A stretch of 55,933 nt of DNA from Pseudomonadota bacterium (GCA_021325365.1 JAJPHF010000202.1:1-55933), one strand, 5' to 3'; shown: positions 15,176 to 24,596, counted from the stretch's first letter. Numbers and translations: made by a program. The notes: generated by a model not told the origin, from the letters alone.

Positions 15176-16840
15176 CTACGCTCTACTGAGCGATCGGGCG
15201 GAGGTGCGGGAGTGCCGCCGTCCCGGCTCGAAACCGTTAAGGACGACTTCGACGCGGGCCTTGCCCGGCTGGCGCAGGATGTCCAAGGTTTCGGCGAGGG
15301 CGGTCCGGCTACTCGTGCCGGATCGCGCGATGACTAGCACGACGTCGGCGGCCAGCGCCAGCGCGCGCGTGTCGGCTACGGGAAGCACTGGCGTCGTATC
15401 GAAGATCACCATGTCCCAGCGCTCGGCCAGCTCTTGCACGAGCTGGGCGCTGGCCGTCGATCCCAGCAGGGCAGCGGGGTCCGCGACGGCGGGGCCAGCG
15501 ACGAGCAGCGCCAGGTTTGGTATCCCGCTTGGGACGATCCCCGGCAGGGCCTCCTGCTCCTCGACCGCCGTGGCAGTGGCGGACGCGAACAGGCTCTGGA
15601 CGGGCGGGTGCCCGTTGGGGGCCGGATGGCAGGATGCGCGGGCTGAGCTAACGGCGGAAACCGCGTCTAGGTAGCCCGCGGCGTTGCTGACACCGAACAC
15701 GTCGTGGATGTTGGGCGCCCGCAGATCGGCGTCGACCAACAGTACCCGGTCGCCGGCGCGTGCGGCTATCACGGCCAGATTGCAGGCGACGAAGGTCTTG
15801 CCCTCCCCGGGGCCGGGGCTTGTGACCAGCACGGTGCGGCAGCCGTGGTCGCCTGCGGTTAGCCGCAGGTTCGCGCGGAGCACGCGGAACGCCTCCACCG
15901 CAGACGCCTGGCGCGTGCCCAGCGGCGGCGACGCCGGGAGGAGGGTCCGCTGCCCGAGCGTGCGCTGCCGGCCGAAGCGCACTCGCCCGACGCTCGCGAG
16001 CGGCGGCTGTCCCGCTCGGGCGGCGGCGTCGGCCGGGCCGCGGAGCGAGTCGTCGAGGAGGTCCAAGAGGAAAATCAGACCGACCGCTAACCCGAGGCCG
16101 ATGGCGAGCCCGAAGGGCAGCGCGCGCGTGAGCGGGATGGCGCCGGTGGCGGCCCCGGGCGTCGCGTTGTCGAGGATGGACGCGGTATTCATACTGCTGC
16201 GCGTGCGGTTGATCTCGACGAGCAGGTTGGCGTAGCTCGTCTCCATACCCGTCAGTCGCGCGTCCAGGTTGTTCAGCTCCGAAAGGCGGCTGGTGTCACC
16301 GCGCGCTGCTGCCTGATCGAGCCGGTCCCGCTGTTGCCGGATGGCATCCATCCGCGCGGGATAGCTGCTTGCCTCCTGCTCCATCTCGGCCAGGCGCGAT
16401 AGCGTGCCGGAGGGGCTTCCCTGATTCGGCACGGCGTCCGAGACGAAGAACTCGGCGACGGCCTGCGCCAGGCGCTGCGCATCTTCGGGGTTCGCGGTCG
16501 TGACGATGAGGCGCAAGATGTTCGTGTTGGGGACAGGCGACGTGGTGATCGATCGTCCGAGCGCGTCGGGCGTCATCGGGAGATTCAGCTTCTGCACGAC
16601 GGTCTCGGCAAAGGCCCGGCTGCCCAGCACCTCTCGATACGAAGCCACCAGCGCGTCCGTCTCGGGCGCCTGCGGACTGTAAGGCAGAAACGAACTCTTC
16701 CCGGCTGGGTTGAGCTGTAGCGTGACCACCGACTGGTATTGGGGATGGGTGAGTGTGCTGCCGTAGCCAGCGACCACCATGCCAATGGCCGGCAGCAATA
16801 CGAGCAGCCACCAACGTTTGAGGAATGCCTGTACAGACAT
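15176..16840 (-). CDS. Wzz-type co-polymerase fused to BY-kinase domain
   Basis: This 554-residue membrane protein is expected to control polysaccharide chain length and export. TM1 is at about 9-27, with an extracytoplasmic Wzz domain and coiled coil at about 30-235. TM2 is at about 241-262. A cytoplasmic P-loop kinase follows, with Walker A SPGPGEGKTF (341-350), Walker A' LLVDADLRAPN (367-377) and a later Walker B MVIFDTTPVLPVADT. The fused form is the proteobacterial-style layout. The C-terminus is GFEPGRRHSRTSARSLSRA and has no tyrosine cluster, so the usual autophosphorylation tail is absent. The start is firm: GGAGG precedes the ATG. It lies between a methyltransferase and the NRPS-like gene, downstream of the glycan genes it would serve. 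Confidence 0.9.
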   Translation of the reverse strand: MSVQAFLKRWWLLVLLPAIGMVVAGYGSTLTHPQYQSVVTLQLNPAGKSSFLPYSPQAPETDALVASYREVLGSRAFAETVVQKLNLPMTPDALGRSITTSPVPNTNILRLIVTTANPEDAQRLAQAVAEFFVSDAVPNQGSPSGTLSRLAEMEQEASSYPARMDAIRQQRDRLDQAAARGDTSRLSELNNLDARLTGMETSYANLLVEINRTRSSMNTASILDNATPGAATGAIPLTRALPFGLAIGLGLAVGLIFLLDLLDDSLRGPADAAARAGQPPLASVGRVRFGRQRTLGQRTLLPASPPLGTRQASAVEAFRVLRANLRLTAGDHGCRTVLVTSPGPGEGKTFVACNLAVIAARAGDRVLLVDADLRAPNIHDVFGVSNAAGYLDAVSAVSSARASCHPAPNGHPPVQSLFASATATAVEEQEALPGIVPSGIPNLALLVAGPAVADPAALLGSTASAQLVQELAERWDMVIFDTTPVLPVADTRALALAADVVLVIARSGTSSRTALAETLDILRQPGKARVEVVLNGFEPGRRHSRTSARSLSRA

Positions 16841-17002
16841 GGTCGTCCTCCGAGGAAGGGCGCTTCAGAACTGGCCCAAGCTGCTGGGCCAGGCGACGCC
16901 AAGGTCGTAACTACAGGATTGTCCGCGCGCGATCGTGTTCGCAGGCAAAGGCAGAGGAGACACCGTTGCAGCGCCGACCGAAGCGCCGCACGGGGAGACG
17001 GC

Positions 17003-17677
17003 CTATCGCCGTCGGGTCCACGTGAGCAGCTCTCCAACTCGCAAGCGCGGCTCAACCATTCCCGAGGAGAGGAGCTCGTCGACCGCGGCACGCACTCCGA
17101 CCCCGGGGTTCGTGTTCGAGTAGTCGTCGAAGACGATGAGCCCCCCCGGCACTACCCGCGGCGTCCAAGCCTCGATGTCGGCCCTGACGCCTTCATACGT
17201 ATGCAAGCCGTCGATGTACAACAATCTGATTGGCCCGACGTCGAGGTTCCTCGCGGCGTCAGTGGACGTGGCCACGACCGGGACAACCCAGTCGTCGACC
17301 CGAAAGCGGCGGATGTTTGCTTGAAAGCCGGCCAGTGAACTGAATTGCTCCGGCGCAATGCCCGACTCGACCAAATACCAGGGATCGCCGGTATGTGGGT
17401 CGATCGCGTGTACGGGCTCGCGCCTCGCCCGCTTGGAGCCTCGGCCCAGCGCGACGGTGGACTTGCCCCAGGCGGAGCCGATCTCGACGATTGCCCCACG
17501 GCCTGGCCCGTGGTGGGCCATCGCGTACAGGAGTCGGGCGTCTCGAACGGTCAGCCAGCCGGGAATGGACCGGTGCGCCAGCGGCCAGAAGCTGAGGAAG
17601 TCAAGGCCATCGTGGCGGAGCGAGGTCAGGGCGACCTGCGCCAGGTAGTTTATGCGGCGGGCACTAGGCACTGTCAC
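17003..17677 (-). CDS. Class I SAM-dependent methyltransferase (Methyltransf_24)
   Basis: This 224-residue methyltransferase has motif I IVEIGSAWGKSTVALG, the acidic ribose-binding VHAIDPHTGDPW, and motif IV-like LLYIDGLHTYEGVRADIEAW with VPGGLIVFDDYSNTNPGVGV. The start is a GTG (17677 or, 6 bases in, 17671) behind AGAGG. It lies 14 bases after the cupin gene and 162 bases before the BY-kinase gene. It resembles TylF/cephalosporin-hydroxylase-type sugar O-methyltransferases, and methylation of a glycan residue or of a small-molecule product of the neighbouring NRPS-like protein is inferred. The decayed copy at 2906-3260 is from the same family. Confidence 0.85.
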   Translation of the reverse strand: MTVPSARRINYLAQVALTSLRHDGLDFLSFWPLAHRSIPGWLTVRDARLLYAMAHHGPGRGAIVEIGSAWGKSTVALGRGSKRARREPVHAIDPHTGDPWYLVESGIAPEQFSSLAGFQANIRRFRVDDWVVPVVATSTDAARNLDVGPIRLLYIDGLHTYEGVRADIEAWTPRVVPGGLIVFDDYSNTNPGVGVRAAVDELLSSGMVEPRLRVGELLTWTRRR

Positions 17678-17691
17678 GACCTCTGTAGGCT

Positions 17692-18678
17692 CTAGCGGGT
17701 GCGTACCCGTTCGATTGCGCCGGCGACGATCGCGTTCCCCTCGTCGTCATAGATGCGCTGGGAGGTATACCCGGCCGGCCAGATATCGGTGAACCAAAAG
17801 CGGATACCGAACTGGATACGGAGCTGCTTGCAGGTCACGGGGCTGTCGTTGTAGTGCTCATGCTCGAACATGGCCGGCGGTACGTGCAGCACGTCGCCGG
17901 CCTCCCAGCGCTCGTCGCGGCCCTGCACCTCGCTATACCCTTCACCGTCGAGGATGTAGATGACTGCCTCGAGATGCTTGTGACGCCCACTGTGGTGGTA
18001 GGGCGGATCCTCGAAGATGAACGTCATGGCCACGCTGGTGGCTCGGAAGCCATTTCGCGGGACGACGAGGTAGCGTGTGATGGCGTGCTGCTGCTGGACG
18101 GCAGCTAGATGACGCTGCGGATGATACGATTGGTCGGTCGGGGCTTGCTCGAGATGGATAACCGCTCGGCTGCCGTCAGGCAGGTACTGCGACTGCTGAG
18201 CTGGGATCGTCGTCAGGGCGGCTGGGTCATGCGGGCCAGCGTCCTCTAGCTGCTCGATTCGGCCCAGCTTGACAAACGCCTCGAGGGGGAAGCACATTCC
18301 CGAGAGATACTGCGCGGGAACGGTCCCGGTATTAAAGTGCTGGTGCACCGCCCGGTAAGGAATCTGCAGCGTGCTGCCCGTGTGCCAGTCGAAGCGTTGG
18401 CCGTCGATGAGGCTGAACCCTTCGCCGCGAAGAATGTGGATGGACTCTTCCCCGTGCGAGTGCTTGCCGGTGTGCCAGCCGACCGGTATCTCCGCCTTCA
18501 GCACGCAGCTTCCCATCGTCGGGAAGCCCAGCTCGTCGGCCACCATCAGCTTGACGCGGGCGTCCTGCCGCGTCCGGATCCAGGGAATGTCGCGGTCGTG
18601 GGCGATCATGGGCGAGCGCTCGAACTGTTCCAGAATGCGGTCGCCAGTGGCGAGCCACTCGTCATAAAAATTGCTCAT
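17692..18678 (-). CDS. Bicupin protein with two intact metal sites
   Basis: This 328-residue protein has two cupin barrels. Cupin 1 (about 60-125) has GWHTGKHSHGEESIHILRG and then PYRAVHQHFNTG. Cupin 2 (about 215-290) has HHSGRHKHLEAVIYILDGEG and then VPPAMFEHEHYNDS. Both show the HxH...E and downstream His pattern of metal-binding cupins. The architecture is that of gentisate/1-hydroxy-2-naphthoate-dioxygenase-like bicupins, but sugar-modifying or structural roles are also possible. GGGAGA lies 6 nt upstream of the ATG. It sits between two methyltransferase genes and close to the NRPS-like gene, which might indicate a small tailoring set. Substrate unknown. Confidence 0.8.
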   Translation of the reverse strand: MSNFYDEWLATGDRILEQFERSPMIAHDRDIPWIRTRQDARVKLMVADELGFPTMGSCVLKAEIPVGWHTGKHSHGEESIHILRGEGFSLIDGQRFDWHTGSTLQIPYRAVHQHFNTGTVPAQYLSGMCFPLEAFVKLGRIEQLEDAGPHDPAALTTIPAQQSQYLPDGSRAVIHLEQAPTDQSYHPQRHLAAVQQQHAITRYLVVPRNGFRATSVAMTFIFEDPPYHHSGRHKHLEAVIYILDGEGYSEVQGRDERWEAGDVLHVPPAMFEHEHYNDSPVTCKQLRIQFGIRFWFTDIWPAGYTSQRIYDDEGNAIVAGAIERVRTR

Positions 18679-18769
18679 CCGATCTCTCCCCTTAACTGCA
18701 CGATGTCGCAGGAATGTCCAGCGATCCAGAGCCAGTATGGTCAGCCCATCCCTCCGCTACCGTGCTCAC

Positions 18770-19639
18770 TCAGCCAATCAGGCCACGCCTCTGGGTCCTG
18801 TGCCCGACAACTGTAAATAGCAACTGCCTCCGCCCAGAATGCTTCCCGAAATGGTAGCTAACCTCGCTCTCTTCGAACCCAAGCACCCCGATAAGTCGCT
18901 TAATGGCCTCCGGTGTATACAGCCACCACGTATACATCGGGAATTCCAGCCAATATGCTGGTACGAATCGAAGATAGGGACTTTTCAACCAGCTGAGGCT
19001 GACGAGACTTTGGTTCAGAAGATTCAGGATGTTCGGCGAAATCTTTAGCGCGCCCATTAATCTCACTGGTCGCCGCCCAAGTATTGGCAGATCATTCCAC
19101 GGGGCTATATCGGTCACAATGACCGTCTCGCTAGTGAGCCTTAGTGCCTTCTGGAGTGCTAGGAACGGGTCTCTTAGATGAAGCAAAACGGTACCAAAGG
19201 TACTGACATCCACCCTGCCGATTTCCTCTGGCAGATCGTACACACTGCTGTATACCAATCGTGCCCGAGACCGGTACGCGCCATGGCATAGCCAAAAGGC
19301 ATTGTATAGTCGTTGCCTGTGCCGTTTCGCGTCACGCTCAAACGCCTCATAGTCAACGCGGGGCATCGGTACCATATCCACTGACCCATCTGGAGGTAGA
19401 TCGCAAGCGACTACATCTGCGCCGAGGCGCTCCATGTAGAAGCATAAGTAACCATCCGCTGTGCCCACTTCCAAAACGCGCTTTTCTCGGAAATCCACTC
19501 CGCCAAGATATTTCCGTGGTTGAAGCTCCCATTCCCCGTTGACGCGTCCGTACCCTGGGATCTTCATGGTGTGGTAGAACGAGCAGTCGCTTAGACTCAC
19601 ATCCGTCTTTGGCTCTGCATATCGGGGACCGCACGTCAT
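18770..19639 (-). CDS. SAM-dependent methyltransferase (CmoB/DUF1698-like)
   Basis: This 289-residue protein has motif I VLEVGTADGYLCFYMERLGA with ADVVACDLPPDG, then VDVSTFGTVLLHLRDPFLAL, a typical motif IV/post-IV region of class I methyltransferases that act on small molecules or tRNA wobble bases. The N-terminal segment SFYHTMKIPGYGRVNGEWEL, with a region before the Rossmann domain, is reminiscent of CmoB-like and glycan methyltransferases. GAGG lies 6 nt before the ATG. The DNA here is visibly less GC-rich than the flanking operon. It is followed after 91 bases by the bicupin gene. Its substrate is unknown; in this context a sugar or lipid-linked glycan is plausible. Confidence 0.8.
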   Translation of the reverse strand: MTCGPRYAEPKTDVSLSDCSFYHTMKIPGYGRVNGEWELQPRKYLGGVDFREKRVLEVGTADGYLCFYMERLGADVVACDLPPDGSVDMVPMPRVDYEAFERDAKRHRQRLYNAFWLCHGAYRSRARLVYSSVYDLPEEIGRVDVSTFGTVLLHLRDPFLALQKALRLTSETVIVTDIAPWNDLPILGRRPVRLMGALKISPNILNLLNQSLVSLSWLKSPYLRFVPAYWLEFPMYTWWLYTPEAIKRLIGVLGFEESEVSYHFGKHSGRRQLLFTVVGHRTQRRGLIG

Positions 19640-19833
19640 AAGCCACCTCGCGCAAGGACGCTCGGTTCGATTCAGAACAGCTTCAAAATGGCGTCGGGTG
19701 TGCTGCGAAGTCAGGGAGGTACAGGCGTCTTCCCTCAGAGTAAACGGACTTGAGTTGGCCCATGCCAGCCCGACAGATCACCTGGCCGACGCAGCGCAGC
19801 CCGGGTTTCCGCGGGAGGCGAAGGCGGAGCGGG

Positions 19834-21585
19834 TCAGAAGATGTGGACACCGTAACCCTCTGGCCCAGCTACAGGGCATGAGTTACGCGAAGCAGCCTGC
19901 GTGGCCTGGAGATATTTCTCGGCCGCAGTGCGACTCTCTATTCGGAGTGTCTCGCCAGTGGTCGGATTGTAAGCAATCACGGAGCCAAGCGGAAAGCGAT
20001 ACTCACGACCATACACCACAACAAAGATAGCCTCGTCGTCTACTTGGAACCCAGGTGTCACGACGCTCCCCCGCAACGAAGCATCCCGATAGAGGACCCT
20101 CAACGCGCCGCTCAGGTTCGTCGGCGAGTCCGAAACCATCCCCGGTCCGATGTACGGGCAGGCCCCGCTCACCAGCAGGCTTGTATTGGGTGACAGGACC
20201 GGAAATCGCGTCTGGATCGCTGCCAGGATGGTCGTCTGCTCGCGCGCGGCCGCTACCCAGAACGACGCGATGGTGCTGACGATCAGCGATCCGCTCGCCG
20301 CGTACATCGCCACCAGAAGGGAGAACACGAGTCGCCGATAACGATGGCTGCGGAGTACCGAACTTAGGCCGGCGAACAAGCCCACGAGCGAGGCGGCCAC
20401 ACCGAGCGCCGCCACCATCGCCGTCCGGTTATTCGCGCCGGTGGGCGAGAACCCCACGTTGTGGTTGGTCAGGAAGATCGCGTAGCCCAGCATGAAAACG
20501 AGCACCCCGCCTACCAGAGCGCCACCGGCCAGCGGGCGACTGATCCACGACGATGCCGCGCTGACTTTGTACAGATACACCGCGGCGAGCACACCCACAG
20601 CTAGCGCAACCAGCAGGTTTTCGATACTGAAATAGTTGTGTGCGATCGTCCAAAGCACGCGCGGGACAGCCACGCCGTACCAGCCGTAATTCATACGGAG
20701 GGTATTGACGGCCAGGCTGATGAGATAGTGCAGATAGTCGCCCGGAAGCACGGCCCGTGGCGTATGGGTGACCTTGAAGAGCGCCAACGCGACGAGCGTG
20801 CTAGTGTTCAATACCGTCAGAACGAGTTGCACCACGGTGGGTCGGCGTATCCGGAAGGTGGCGCCGTCACGAATCGTCGTTCTTAGCCATGCAAATAACG
20901 GAATGAGCAGCAGGACTGGCATGGCCAACTCGTACCACAAAGCGCTAGCAACAGCTGCGATGAGACTGCCGGAGAGCCAAGCGTACGGATGGCTCGGTCG
21001 AACACGAGTGGCTCTGAGGCCAGCGTATAGACTGAAGAGGCAGAATGCCACGCTGGCATTGACTTCTAGTACGTCGAACCAAAAGCGAGTCGTCGAGTAG
21101 TTAGGCATCAATATGTAAATGAGCGCAACGGCAATGCTCAGTAGTCGATTGCCCGTTAGCTCGCGGAGCGTCAGGTACGTGAGAACGCCAACGGCGACGA
21201 GCACGAACCCATTTAGCAGGTGGTAGGGCAGCGGTCGTAAGTGTACGATCGGATAGAGAATCGCGTAGAAGGCGGCCTCGAACGGGCGCATGACTTCGAA
21301 GGTGCCGGCCCGAGCCCAAAGTAAGCCGAGAACGGACGTATCGGCTCGGGGCACCATATCGCCGAGAATCATCCAATCGTCACTGTAGAAGCCGAGACCA
21401 GCGATGTACGTGACCATGGACAGGATTGTAACGACGGCGATCAGCGCGCAGTCGCGGACGCAATCGTGAGCGCGAGTGAGGGACGCCAGCCTCTCACTCG
21501 GTTTCGGTCGGGGAAGCGAGACTGCGGCCTCTGCCGAGATCGCGGCGCGAAAGTCCGATTGTAGGGGCGAGCGTGCCTTTTCCAT
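19834..21585 (-). CDS. Multi-pass GT-C-like membrane protein
   Basis: This protein of about 583 residues has roughly ten to twelve hydrophobic segments. After TM1 it has an extracytoplasmic acidic motif, LGFYSDDWMILGDM, like the (D)DW motif in the first loop of GT-C enzymes that use polyprenyl-phosphate sugars. A soluble C-terminal tail of about 130 residues ends PEGYGVHIF. I chose the ATG at 21585 because GGAGG lies exactly 5 nt upstream; the frame extends to 21660 but without a site. A tandem 9-mer TTGACAAAA (21597-21614) lies directly upstream on the plus strand. It may transfer a lipid-linked sugar on the outer face. GC is lower than in the core operon. Confidence 0.7.
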   Translation of the reverse strand: MEKARSPLQSDFRAAISAEAAVSLPRPKPSERLASLTRAHDCVRDCALIAVVTILSMVTYIAGLGFYSDDWMILGDMVPRADTSVLGLLWARAGTFEVMRPFEAAFYAILYPIVHLRPLPYHLLNGFVLVAVGVLTYLTLRELTGNRLLSIAVALIYILMPNYSTTRFWFDVLEVNASVAFCLFSLYAGLRATRVRPSHPYAWLSGSLIAAVASALWYELAMPVLLLIPLFAWLRTTIRDGATFRIRRPTVVQLVLTVLNTSTLVALALFKVTHTPRAVLPGDYLHYLISLAVNTLRMNYGWYGVAVPRVLWTIAHNYFSIENLLVALAVGVLAAVYLYKVSAASSWISRPLAGGALVGGVLVFMLGYAIFLTNHNVGFSPTGANNRTAMVAALGVAASLVGLFAGLSSVLRSHRYRRLVFSLLVAMYAASGSLIVSTIASFWVAAAREQTTILAAIQTRFPVLSPNTSLLVSGACPYIGPGMVSDSPTNLSGALRVLYRDASLRGSVVTPGFQVDDEAIFVVVYGREYRFPLGSVIAYNPTTGETLRIESRTAAEKYLQATQAASRNSCPVAGPEGYGVHIF

Positions 21586-21596
21586 CGTTTCCTCCA

Positions 21597-21614
21597 TTGA
21601 CAAAATTGACAAAA
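21597..21614. repeat. Tandem 9-bp repeat before the GT-C-like gene
   Basis: TTGACAAAA occurs twice in direct succession, ending 2 bases upstream of the ribosome-binding site of the minus-strand gene. Read in the minus direction it gives a U-rich leader, which may help expose the start. The TTGACA on the plus strand has no plausible -10 and no gene downstream. Confidence 0.6.
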
Positions 21615-21750
21615 TCGCCCGGTCGCAAGGCGTGCAGCGTATAGGCCGTAGCACCTTCAACTAGCCCGATGCCATGCGAGCGGCCGCGGCGAGCAGATCC
21701 ATCGCTCTGCATGCACTGAGGAGGGGAGTGAGCACTACAACGGTCGCGAT

Positions 21751-24555
21751 CTAGCTTGCCACGAAGGTCGCGTCGGGCGTGACGGTCTGGGCGGGACCGC
21801 GTACGACGATGCGGTAATGGTAGGTCGCCCCCGGCGTGAGTCCCGTCAGCGTCCGCTCGTGAGTCGTCGCTGGGGTCTGGGCTGCTTGGTCGTCGAGATT
21901 GGTCTTGAGTAAGTAGTTGGGCCACCAGCTTGCTGGGCGCTGGTCGTTAAACGGCTCGGCCTTGCCGTAGGTATCGTACTCGACCCAGCCTGTGGTCGGG
22001 CGGTCGGTCTTCCAGGTAATGGTGGCGCTGGAGCCAGTCGACTGGACCTGCACGTCGCTGATCGTCGGTAGGGTCGCGGGACTGCTCCCCCCCTGCTCCC
22101 ACACCGACTCGTCGGAGAGCCGGACCCAGACCTCGTTCGGCGCCTCGCCGTAGACCCAGTAGGCGTCGTCGAACGTCCAGTGCATCTGATCGTCCAGCGG
22201 CTGGACGGGCGTGCCGGCGCGGTGAGCGGCTGGCGCCGTGCCGGCCACGCCTCGGGTAACGCCGGTAAGGATGCTCAGGCCCGAGTTCAACCCATTGTCG
22301 GAGTAGTTGCCCGTGTAGGCGATGGTCTCGCCGTCGATCTGGACGCGCCCGGCCTGGGGCAGTTGGTAGGCGGGCATGACCCAAATGGCAGCGGGATGCG
22401 CGGGATCGAGCGGCGCCGGGTCGTCTCCGGGCGGCAGATCGCGGGCTAGCTGCACCGGATAAGGGGTTGACTGGAGCGGCCGCGGGGCGATCAGCTCGAC
22501 GCGATCGGGAAGGCCGTAGCGGTCCTGAAGCGCGCCAATGCGTTCGGCCTCGGCCTTGATGCTCTCGGCGCGGCCTGGCGCCGTCGCGTCCTGCGCTAGC
22601 TCGTCCTCCAGGCGGTCTACGCCGCCCATGCCGAAGGCGGCACCAACGGCGTGCATACGCCGGGCCGACGCGACGTCATAGAGGGTGCCGGCGAGCTGCC
22701 CGCCGCTCGCGGCGACGTAGCGGCTGCAGAAGCTGGTGCTGGCATTGGGGGCTCCCAGGCACGTGCGGTAGCGGACGGCTCCCACAGCGAACGGGGCGCC
22801 CCACTCGCGTCCCCACACGGCGTACGGACTGGCCTGGTTGTAGTAGAGCGGCGGCAGAAAGGCTTGCGGGTTCTCGGCTTGGATGTAGCCGCCGTTGCGG
22901 AGCGTCCACAGGTAGAAGTCGAGGAATAGCGGCGCCTCGGCCTGATAGACAAGGGGAACCTGGGCGTTGGTATCGACGAAGCGCCCCTGCATGCCGTTGT
23001 CGAGCCAATACTGCCGCGTCCAGCGCTTCATCCAGTCGAAGATGCCGGGCGCGAGGTAGGTCACCTGTCGCTTGCCGTCGGGGTCGGTCCGGGTGAACTC
23101 GGGATGCTGCTGGAACACAGCCGAGCACGGCCAGCTCGTGTCGAAACGGGATAGCTCATGGCTGGGGCCGGCGGTGGAGCCGGGGCAATGATCGCCGTGG
23201 TAGTACCACTGGCTCCAGAAGCTCATATCCATGCCGAGGAGCCGCGCTAGATCGAGGCCGTCGCGCATCTCCTGGAACGTGCCCAGGAAGTACGGACCGC
23301 CACTCGCCGGCGGGGGAGCAAGGCCGGGCAGATCGCTGACGTTGGGGTAGAACATATCCGGCGCCAGCGGATCATAACCGTGGATCGAGCTTGGGTCGCC
23401 CGGGGTGGCCGCGGAGTACATGGCGAGGATGTTTTGCAGGCTGGCGTGTCGCTGTCGCCAGGTGGTCCAGCCAGTGGCGCCCAGGTAGGTCGCGGAATTT
23501 GCCAGACTGGCCCACGTTTCGTTGCCTGCGGCTCCCGCCTCGCGCGCCGGCGTTAGGTGCTGCGGGCCGAGCTGCAAGGATGCGAGCCAATCACGCAGCA
23601 GGGCGTAGCGCGCGTCGAGGTAGCGCTGCGGCAGCGCTCGATCTGGCTCGCGCTTCCAGAGGAAGGCCACGGGATCGGAGATGTCGACGCCATCGCGGGT
23701 CGTGCCGGTTGTCGCCTTCCAAGCCTGAAAGCCCGGCGTGGAGCCGTCGCTGCTGAGGTGCCAGTCCCCGAAGGCCGCCGGATCAAAGAGGTTCGGCTGC
23801 TCCAAGACGAACGTGCCCGCGGGGTGCGTCAAGATCGTCCAGAAGCTCGCGCCGTCGGAGCGTTCCAGGCGCGCGTCGACGCCCGCCACCCACGGGAACT
23901 CCAGCACGCCGTCGCCGTCGCCGTCAAACGCCCACGCCGCCAGGCCCGTCGCGTCCCCGCCCACGGCGCCGATCCCGGACTGCTGGGTTTGCAGGCCGAC
24001 GCCGTCGACGCCGGCGGGGGGCGTGACCGCGGCGGTCAGGGTATAGCCACTGCCGGGGGATAGGGTAGCGCTGGTGTAAGTCAGGGCCAGCTTGTAGCGG
24101 GTCGTCGGCCCGTTGTGCTGAGCGCTCGCCGGCATGTCGCAGTTGAACGTAACGCTATCCGCCGTGGTCGTGTAGCTCTGGAACGCGGGCCGCCAGCCGC
24201 CATCCCAATTCGCCCAGCGATCGGGATCGGCGGTTAGACGATCTGTCGGCGCGACCAGGGCGGTAACATCGGGCGCCGGCCAGCGCGCTGCCGCGGGCAC
24301 CGGCCCAGCGAGCGGCGTGCCGTCCGCATCTTGCCAGGCAAACGTGCGACAGAGGTCCGTGTCGAACACGACGTGCTGGCCGGTCGGGAACGTGACGTCG
24401 AGCACCTGCACGGCGCGCGGCGCGCCGGGGTAGGTCGCGGTCCCCGGAACGACAGCGAGGCCAGTCTGCGAGGGCGCCCGAGCCGGCGGCCCGATAAGGA
24501 GCAACAGGCCGCCGGCGATCGCCGCCAGGACCTTGTCCGATGTCAAGTGCAGCAC
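21751..24555 (-). CDS. Large secreted protein, glycosidase-like core plus FnIII-like domain
   Basis: This 934-residue protein has an N-terminal signal peptide (LAAIAGGLLLLIGPPARA). Residues 40-330 look like a beta-sandwich region with an acidic AFDGDGDGVLEFPWVAGVDA block. The middle (about 420-640) reads like a TIM-barrel glycosidase: DMSFWSQWYYHGDHCPG, HPEFTRTDPDGKRQV, WLDNGMQGRFVDTNAQVP. The Asp of GRFVDTN is a candidate catalytic residue. The last 95 residues resemble fibronectin type III (VQSTGSSATITWKTDRPTTG, then LTGLTPGATYHYRIVV). The start is a GTG behind AGGGA. No family name can be given securely. Secretion and position inside a glycan operon suggest trimming or degrading the exported polymer. 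Confidence 0.75.
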   Translation of the reverse strand: MLHLTSDKVLAAIAGGLLLLIGPPARAPSQTGLAVVPGTATYPGAPRAVQVLDVTFPTGQHVVFDTDLCRTFAWQDADGTPLAGPVPAAARWPAPDVTALVAPTDRLTADPDRWANWDGGWRPAFQSYTTTADSVTFNCDMPASAQHNGPTTRYKLALTYTSATLSPGSGYTLTAAVTPPAGVDGVGLQTQQSGIGAVGGDATGLAAWAFDGDGDGVLEFPWVAGVDARLERSDGASFWTILTHPAGTFVLEQPNLFDPAAFGDWHLSSDGSTPGFQAWKATTGTTRDGVDISDPVAFLWKREPDRALPQRYLDARYALLRDWLASLQLGPQHLTPAREAGAAGNETWASLANSATYLGATGWTTWRQRHASLQNILAMYSAATPGDPSSIHGYDPLAPDMFYPNVSDLPGLAPPPASGGPYFLGTFQEMRDGLDLARLLGMDMSFWSQWYYHGDHCPGSTAGPSHELSRFDTSWPCSAVFQQHPEFTRTDPDGKRQVTYLAPGIFDWMKRWTRQYWLDNGMQGRFVDTNAQVPLVYQAEAPLFLDFYLWTLRNGGYIQAENPQAFLPPLYYNQASPYAVWGREWGAPFAVGAVRYRTCLGAPNASTSFCSRYVAASGGQLAGTLYDVASARRMHAVGAAFGMGGVDRLEDELAQDATAPGRAESIKAEAERIGALQDRYGLPDRVELIAPRPLQSTPYPVQLARDLPPGDDPAPLDPAHPAAIWVMPAYQLPQAGRVQIDGETIAYTGNYSDNGLNSGLSILTGVTRGVAGTAPAAHRAGTPVQPLDDQMHWTFDDAYWVYGEAPNEVWVRLSDESVWEQGGSSPATLPTISDVQVQSTGSSATITWKTDRPTTGWVEYDTYGKAEPFNDQRPASWWPNYLLKTNLDDQAAQTPATTHERTLTGLTPGATYHYRIVVRGPAQTVTPDATFVAS

Positions 24556-24596
24556 TGGTCCCTACGGTTCACGCTTGCTTGCTAGACCCCGCCCGA

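Noticed and set aside
14643..15674. Long plus-strand open frame across the NRPS/BY-kinase junction
   Set aside because: It crosses two convincing minus-strand genes and its composition is Arg/Ser/Gly-rich without a domain.
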